From positions 839,599 to 903,598 of the forward strand of contig MU001493.1 of the NCBI GenBank assembly GCA_010093485.1: 64,000 nt of DNA. Direction: 5' to 3'. Under the pieces are notes generated by a model. That model saw only the letters and a program-made list of their open reading frames with translations, did no database searches and was not told the DNA's origin. The translations under genes and the position numbers were made by a program. This stretch comes from Karstenula rhodostoma CBS 690.94. Its lineage: Eukaryota; Ascomycota; Dothideomycetes; Pleosporales; Didymosphaeriaceae. Each line of letters opens with the position of its first letter. Position 1 is the stretch's first letter. Shown here piece after piece: positions 59,616-64,000 of the stretch.

Positions 59616-60833
59616 ATGGCCACTATCCTGGGATTTTCAGTGAAGGTTATACTGGAGAAGGCTGGCCTTGCTGTTCTGAGCGCCGCTGCCAGCTTCGTGG
59701 TGAAGAAGGGTACAGATGCCGGACAGGGTGGCAGTGACACAGAAAAGATCCGCAACGATATAGCCAAGGTTTCCAAGGACATCAAAAGCCTGCAAAACGA
59801 CGTCAGGGCGCTGTCCGAACAACTCACGGACGTTCTTATACAGCTGCGCAAAGACCAACTTAGGATATTTTGCGTCGACATCCACACCACGCATACCTCT
59901 CTGCTTGATACCGTGACGACACTCTTCGAATGCCTTGAGCAACCGGAGACGCCCGAAAACATGCAGAAGATCCAAGAAGTCGATACCAGGTTAAAGGAGC
60001 TCCTGCACAACGCCTACAACGCCGTACCCGTCTGGCTCGACCAGATTCACGGTTTCATGAACGAGCGCGGCAGTTCTGGGTTTTTACATACCGCCGCACA
60101 GCGAGCGCTCGACCAGTCCGCTGACTTCCTCGCCTACTATGGCAAGATGAAGACCCTAACCTTGACATACTGGCTATCCGTGGCCGAGGGTATTGCCATC
60201 TTGGAACTCGCCGCGGAATACCCAGGCGCCCACTTCAGCGAAGGCAGAAAGACGATTGCGCGGCAGCAAGAGCAACTCGAGAAGCAAGAGGACGCCTTGC
60301 GCGCGGCCATCGGCGGGAACTGCTACGACCTTGCCGCAGCCATCTTCCACTCCCCACAAGACCCTGTCGCCGTGAGGTGGAAAGTATGGGGCGAACACGT
60401 AAGAAGCGTTGGGGGAACAGGCAGCTCGGATTATGCACAGATCTACAAAGGCCCAACGGTACCCACATGGTTCATCAAGGCGCGCACGAGTCTCGCAAAC
60501 TTCGACGTCACCATCGGCAAGAAATACACCGTGCATCTCTCCTACGAGAACGGCAAGGGCATCTACGTTAAGGCGTCACAGTACGGAACGGGTTTGGATG
60601 ACGACCACACACTCAACAGCTGGTACATCAAGCCTTACGAAGCTGGCTCGGACCTGTTCGTAATACAGTTTCAAAGCAACTGGTCGCGCGACGCGTTTGA
60701 TGGGGTTTTCTTGGATACGAGGAAGAGTGGGTCGTCGTGGTGCTTGTTGAATATGAATACTAGGCCTGTGAGAGGGAATAATCCTGGGGGGCTCTTTGAA
60801 CTTCCGATGTTGACGCGGGAAGAGCGCATCTAG
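59616..60833 (+). CDS. 405-aa protein: N-terminal hydrophobic helix, helical bundle, C-terminal beta domain
   Basis: I do not recognise this intronless gene. There is no cleavable signal peptide, but residues about 3-30 form a hydrophobic or amphipathic helix rich in Ala/Val. Residues about 40-80 look like a coiled coil with heptad-spaced Leu/Val (IAKVSKDIKSLQNDVRALSE). More long helices follow to about residue 245, including a hydrophobic one near residues 185-205. From about 255 the protein becomes beta-rich with Trp, Tyr and Gly, and ends with a WCLLN motif and FELPML, compatible with a lectin-like domain. The layout, hydrophobic N-helix plus helical bundle plus beta C-domain, recalls alpha-helical pore-forming or cell-death effector proteins, but I cannot place it in a family. 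Cytosolic heterokaryon-incompatibility-type effectors are another option. The long clean frame makes the gene itself secure. Confidence 0.7.
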   Translation: MATILGFSVKVILEKAGLAVLSAAASFVVKKGTDAGQGGSDTEKIRNDIAKVSKDIKSLQNDVRALSEQLTDVLIQLRKDQLRIFCVDIHTTHTSLLDTVTTLFECLEQPETPENMQKIQEVDTRLKELLHNAYNAVPVWLDQIHGFMNERGSSGFLHTAAQRALDQSADFLAYYGKMKTLTLTYWLSVAEGIAILELAAEYPGAHFSEGRKTIARQQEQLEKQEDALRAAIGGNCYDLAAAIFHSPQDPVAVRWKVWGEHVRSVGGTGSSDYAQIYKGPTVPTWFIKARTSLANFDVTIGKKYTVHLSYENGKGIYVKASQYGTGLDDDHTLNSWYIKPYEAGSDLFVIQFQSNWSRDAFDGVFLDTRKSGSSWCLLNMNTRPVRGNNPGGLFELPMLTREERI

Positions 60834-61363
60834 CTGCGGATACCATGGGTACTATTCACATCTGGGGAATTTGATCCAGAATGACTCATAGCACAATACA
60901 CATACCCGTCTAATCGGATTGACGCATGAGAGTATGTTTTTGAGACTACACAAGATCTATGTTGTGACTCTTTCACCATCCTGGAGATCTAGCATCACCT
61001 ACATACTACTAGAATATATTTTGAAGACGAAAGGAATACTCGCGAGTGACTGATAGGGCGTGTAAAAGGTACGTGTGCCTGGTGGGTCGATGCTCATAAC
61101 AGGAACAGTTTATGCTGAGCCTAAAATGGCTTATCCTAAAACATTCTTCATTCCTGACGAGGAAAGGTCTGGATGCCTTAAGAAGGTTTCTGATCAACAA
61201 TGTAGAGTTTCCCGTGCGCCACTCGACAATACCTTGTGCCATGAGTACATCCATAGACTGTTGCGATTCACCCAACTAAACAAGTACCTGGATCTAGCGA
61301 GAGCGATGCTTTATCTGTTACTTTTGCATCATATGTCTGGTCTTAGAGAGATCCAAGTGATTT
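60834..61363. other. Intergenic region
   Basis: No supported gene. A 99-codon plus-strand frame (61075-61374) has no motif. Confidence 0.45.
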
Positions 61364-62459
61364 TCATAGGTTAACAGGACATATATTGTACGCAGGAAAA
61401 CAAAGGTACGGAAGAAAACATACTTCGATCAATAGATTAGTAGGGGTAGCACATTGCGCTTTTCTTATAAGGAGCCTATTTCTTCTCGTGCACCCAGGAG
61501 GAGTATACGATGACAGGTCCCTTATACTCTTCCTTTTCTTTTTTTCTTTTTTCTTTGATTGCCTCGCAGGCACTGCGAGGCGCGCGCCCCAGCTCTCACC
61601 GTGTATAACCGCTTGGTTGATTTTGACAACGGCAGTGGTTTCGCCGCCCGTAAACACTAGCTTTTGACCGTTGAGCGCATCTACTGCATCCGCGGCATCA
61701 TTTCCCGTCCTAAAAGATGCAGTACCCATGCCGATGAGACCGCCCGAACCATTCTTCTGCATATCGTATTCCACAACTTTCAGACTGTTGGAATGGAAGA
61801 GCCATGTCTCCAGGTCTTGTTCTTTCCACGTCTTCGGCAGCTGGCTGAAGATGATTTCTTTCGCACCCGCCGAAGCCCCTCCGTCCCCAGCGCTAAGGAC
61901 AGTGGTATCTAGTTGCCTATAGATCATCGCATTTTCGTCTCTCATCAGCTGAGTGGCCCTTTGTCTGACCCTCGGAGCAGCGTCGGCGACACTGCCAGCA
62001 GTGAGGAAGACTCCCCAATCAAGATTGGACTTCATGGGATTGTGCGCCCCAGTCACCTCATCCTTAGGTTGAGAGGGAGATGTGACCAGCCATAGGTGCA
62101 TTGCAGAGCTTCGTGGCAGTTGCAGACAATCTTTACAAAACCTAACCCCGACTCCTTCGGTTCGACCTTGAACATGTGGTATAGCATATCTTGCGAGCGC
62201 GCCATAGCGTCTATAACTAGAATTAATAAAAGTAATACGACACCTGGAGTAGGTCCCACCTACCTTTGATGGCTTGAGACCCTGGGTGACACGTTATTTG
62301 ACTCCAACCTTGGACGATGCCGTCGGGGTAGGTTATGAGCTGAGTTTCTTCTACCTGTCCATCCTTTTTGTCTCTCAACATATCGCGTAGCACGTCTTTG
62401 AAGCCTCTCCAGTCGTTGAGGTAGTTAACATCTTTCTTCTTGGCTTGCACGACTAGCAA
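61364..62459 (-). CDS. RRM-domain protein, gene model unresolved
   Basis: The 5' part reads KKKDVNYLNDWRGFKDVLRD and, after a clear in-frame intron (GTAGGT donor, TTCTAG acceptor, about 62223-62270), continues VIDAMARSQDMLYHMFKVEP to FVKIVCNCHEALQ. This resembles fungal RRM proteins. The 3' part (61364-62101) lies in another frame and has an RRM: EIIFSQLPKTWKEQDLETWL, then GMGTASFRTGNDAADAVDAL. No ATG is visible in frame at the 5' end. The two halves can be joined either by a frameshift near 62100 or by an intron from GTAAAG to CAACCTAAG, which would drop the CNCHEA motif. A Lys-rich patch (KKKEKKKRK) follows the RRM, and the final ~40 codons may be intronic. It may be a recently damaged gene. 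RNA binding is inferred from the RRM. Confidence 0.5.
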
Positions 62460-63845
62460 CCAAGGGATCCTATCGTCCTATTTGGATTCATGTTTTGGGG
62501 ACCTGACATGAGGGTATCTATAAGGTTATCGGAAGGAGTAGGTGGACTATATAGGCTTCTGGCGTAGTTGGTTGTGTGTATAAGGAGCTAGGGAAAAAGC
62601 AGCGCACTTAACGGCTTATATACTTAGGAGATATAACTCCTTCTTCATATATAATCTCTTCAAGAAAAGTCAATTAAAGATCAATCAAGGAAAAGGCCCT
62701 TCTAACAATATTCTAATGGGGGTTATCCGCCCACATATAACCCGTGAGAGGCAACTCAGTTTTTAGGTGTTAGATCTTATAACTCATCGTTTGAAACATT
62801 GACAACTATTACCCAAGCCAAAACCAACTTAAAATGATCTAATAACTCCTGATTTGATTGTAGGAGATTGTGATTATTTGCTCACACAAAGCATTTACGG
62901 TGGCTTTGTTTCATGTACAAGCCCAGTATGTGGTATCTGCTACAGGCAGTGACTCTTCGATCACAGCCCTGGAATCATGAAAAGGGTGCAGACAAAACCT
63001 TCGGTCGTGAACAATAGCCATTCCCTGTTTGGACGCCACTTGAGCATTTTTTATACGTCAAGCTACCTTAACTAGGTAGACTGAGCAGGTGACATCGGAG
63101 TCCGGCACATACAGTATCATTGACCAATTTGCGCCTCTTGTCGCCGCATAAGCGTCCTGTCTCTCATAGCAAGTTGTGTGACTTGAAGGTCCTGGTTTCA
63201 CAGATTTATTGTGCAGCATATTTCGCCTGAGGATTACACAGCGGTCGAACCTCTGACCTTGATAGCGCCTCTCGTCGATAGGAGCTGAAGGATACCAGCG
63301 TATAATTCGAAACACGCATCGTCGAAGAAGTACGTACCCTGCGTTTATGTTTGCCCTACGTATCTGATGAACATACCACACCCATCTTTCAGAAAAACAT
63401 GCACTCATGAATATATGGTAGTATGTAAGTTCATCATTTTTCAAGATGAGTCAAGTGACTATCACATTGAGCTTCTGCCAGCACCCAAGCTATACCGCTT
63501 TCGGACCAGCGCCACCAGCGCGAACAACGTGCATATCTACCCCCACTCAAAATCTGAAAGATCCTTAAGTGGTGACCAGATACCAGCAGAGGAACACTTT
63601 ATCCGATGAAGCTTCACTATACTAGATGCGGGCCTGCAGGATATCTGCCCGCTCTGAAAGGCTCGGCACCTACCCGATATAGTTAGATGAAGTTACATCT
63701 TGGACGTCGCTCCGGTTGATCGTTCTCGTGCGACCCAACATTTGCCTCCACTACAAGACCATGTATAACACTATCGCTTACAACAAACCTAGGTGCCTGT
63801 TAGCATTCTTTTGACGACTGCAAAGTCCGCAAACCACAATCTGGA
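62460..63845. other. AT-rich gene-poor region
   Basis: No supported gene. The part from about 62560 to 63000 is clearly AT-rich compared with the rest of the window, as in old, mutated repeats. A 128-codon minus-strand frame (63058-63444) has no motif. The promoter of the next gene is at the right end. Confidence 0.45.
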
Positions 63846-64000
63846 ATGGGCACTTCCAAAATGATGCGGACCGCGACGATTGGCAGTCTGCTTGCATTGC
63901 ATGTTGCGGTACAAGCATCACCAAACCTTCCCTTCGTCATCAACACATGGGGAGGACCGTTCACCACAGCTACCGATGCAGCCTATCTCTCGCTCCGGAA
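63846..64000 (+). CDS. Glycosylasparaginase-like Ntn hydrolase (partial, cut by window end)
   Basis: Only the first 51 codons are present. The ATG at 63846 (a second ATG is at 63861) starts a signal peptide with a hydrophobic core (TIGSLLALHVAVQA), followed by LPFVINTWGGPFTTATDAAY. This start is characteristic of N4-(beta-N-acetylglucosaminyl)-L-asparaginases, which cleave the sugar-Asn bond of glycoproteins after autoproteolytic activation. The catalytic Thr region lies outside the window. The signal peptide suggests a vacuolar or secreted enzyme. Confidence 0.75.
   Translation, partial: MGTSKMMRTATIGSLLALHVAVQASPNLPFVINTWGGPFTTATDAAYLSLR

Noticed and set aside
63235..63275. Possible tRNA T-arm (GGTTCGA on the minus strand)
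   Set aside because: The bases on either side do not form a T-stem, and no acceptor or anticodon stem can be found.
63058..63444. 128-codon minus-strand frame in the right flank
   Set aside because: No recognisable motif, in an AT-rich gene-poor region; length alone is weak evidence.
1..64000. CRISPR arrays, operons, Shine-Dalgarno sites
   Set aside because: The window is clearly from a eukaryotic fungus with spliceosomal introns; no regular spaced repeats of CRISPR type are present.

Overview
The window comes from a filamentous ascomycete (Pezizomycotina). A Dothideomycete is my best guess, but that is inference. The support is the gene architecture: short spliceosomal introns of about 41-75 nt with GTATGT or GTAAGT-type donors and CTAAC branch points close to the acceptor; intact housekeeping genes of fungal type (RPB1, a COMPASS SWD1/RBBP5 subunit, a PP4 regulatory subunit 2); and typical filamentous-fungal families (tyrosinase, GH72, GH5 exo-glucanase, PDR-type ABC transporter, fungal rhodopsin-like 7TM protein, GFA-domain protein, glycosylasparaginase). 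Most genes have introns. I rebuilt their exon structures by hand from splice sites and checked the reading frame across the joins where I state a protein length.

Layout. 1-2456: no convincing gene. 2457-9855, minus strand: secreted tyrosinase, PP4R2 homologue, and a 741-residue protein I do not recognise. 9856-14394: the largest gene-poor stretch. 14395-18096, plus strand: three small single-ORF orphan genes, each with an intron in its 5' leader, with a decayed coding fragment between the first two. 18883-23070: GFA-domain protein and a GH72-like protein with a divergent catalytic region and a transmembrane anchor. 24989-32611: RPB1 (minus) head-to-head with SWD1 (plus) across about 690 bp. 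34245-41463: secreted GH5 exo-beta-1,3-glucanase, a decayed F-box-like gene, and a large secreted DUF5695-type protein. 42011-42781: a coding fragment that changes frame. 43482-48680: an intron-rich PDR transporter with a 21-nt microexon. 50249-54079: a small unknown gene, a rhodopsin-like 7TM protein and a 223-bp TIR element. 54080-58452: a sterol-glucosyltransferase-like protein with a multi-UIM tail. 59616-60833: an unusual helical plus beta protein. 61364-62459: an RRM protein with an unresolved gene model. 63846 to the edge: the start of a glycosylasparaginase.

Themes. Several genes act at the cell surface or wall: the GH72-like protein, the GH5 exo-glucanase, the DUF5695 protein, tyrosinase, the PDR pump and the 7TM protein. 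They are scattered and mixed with housekeeping genes, so I do not see one biosynthetic cluster. The most interesting observations are the membrane-anchored, catalytically divergent GH72-like ectodomain; the small-ORF family with shared leader-intron structure; the multi-UIM glycosyltransferase; and the 405-residue helical/beta protein.
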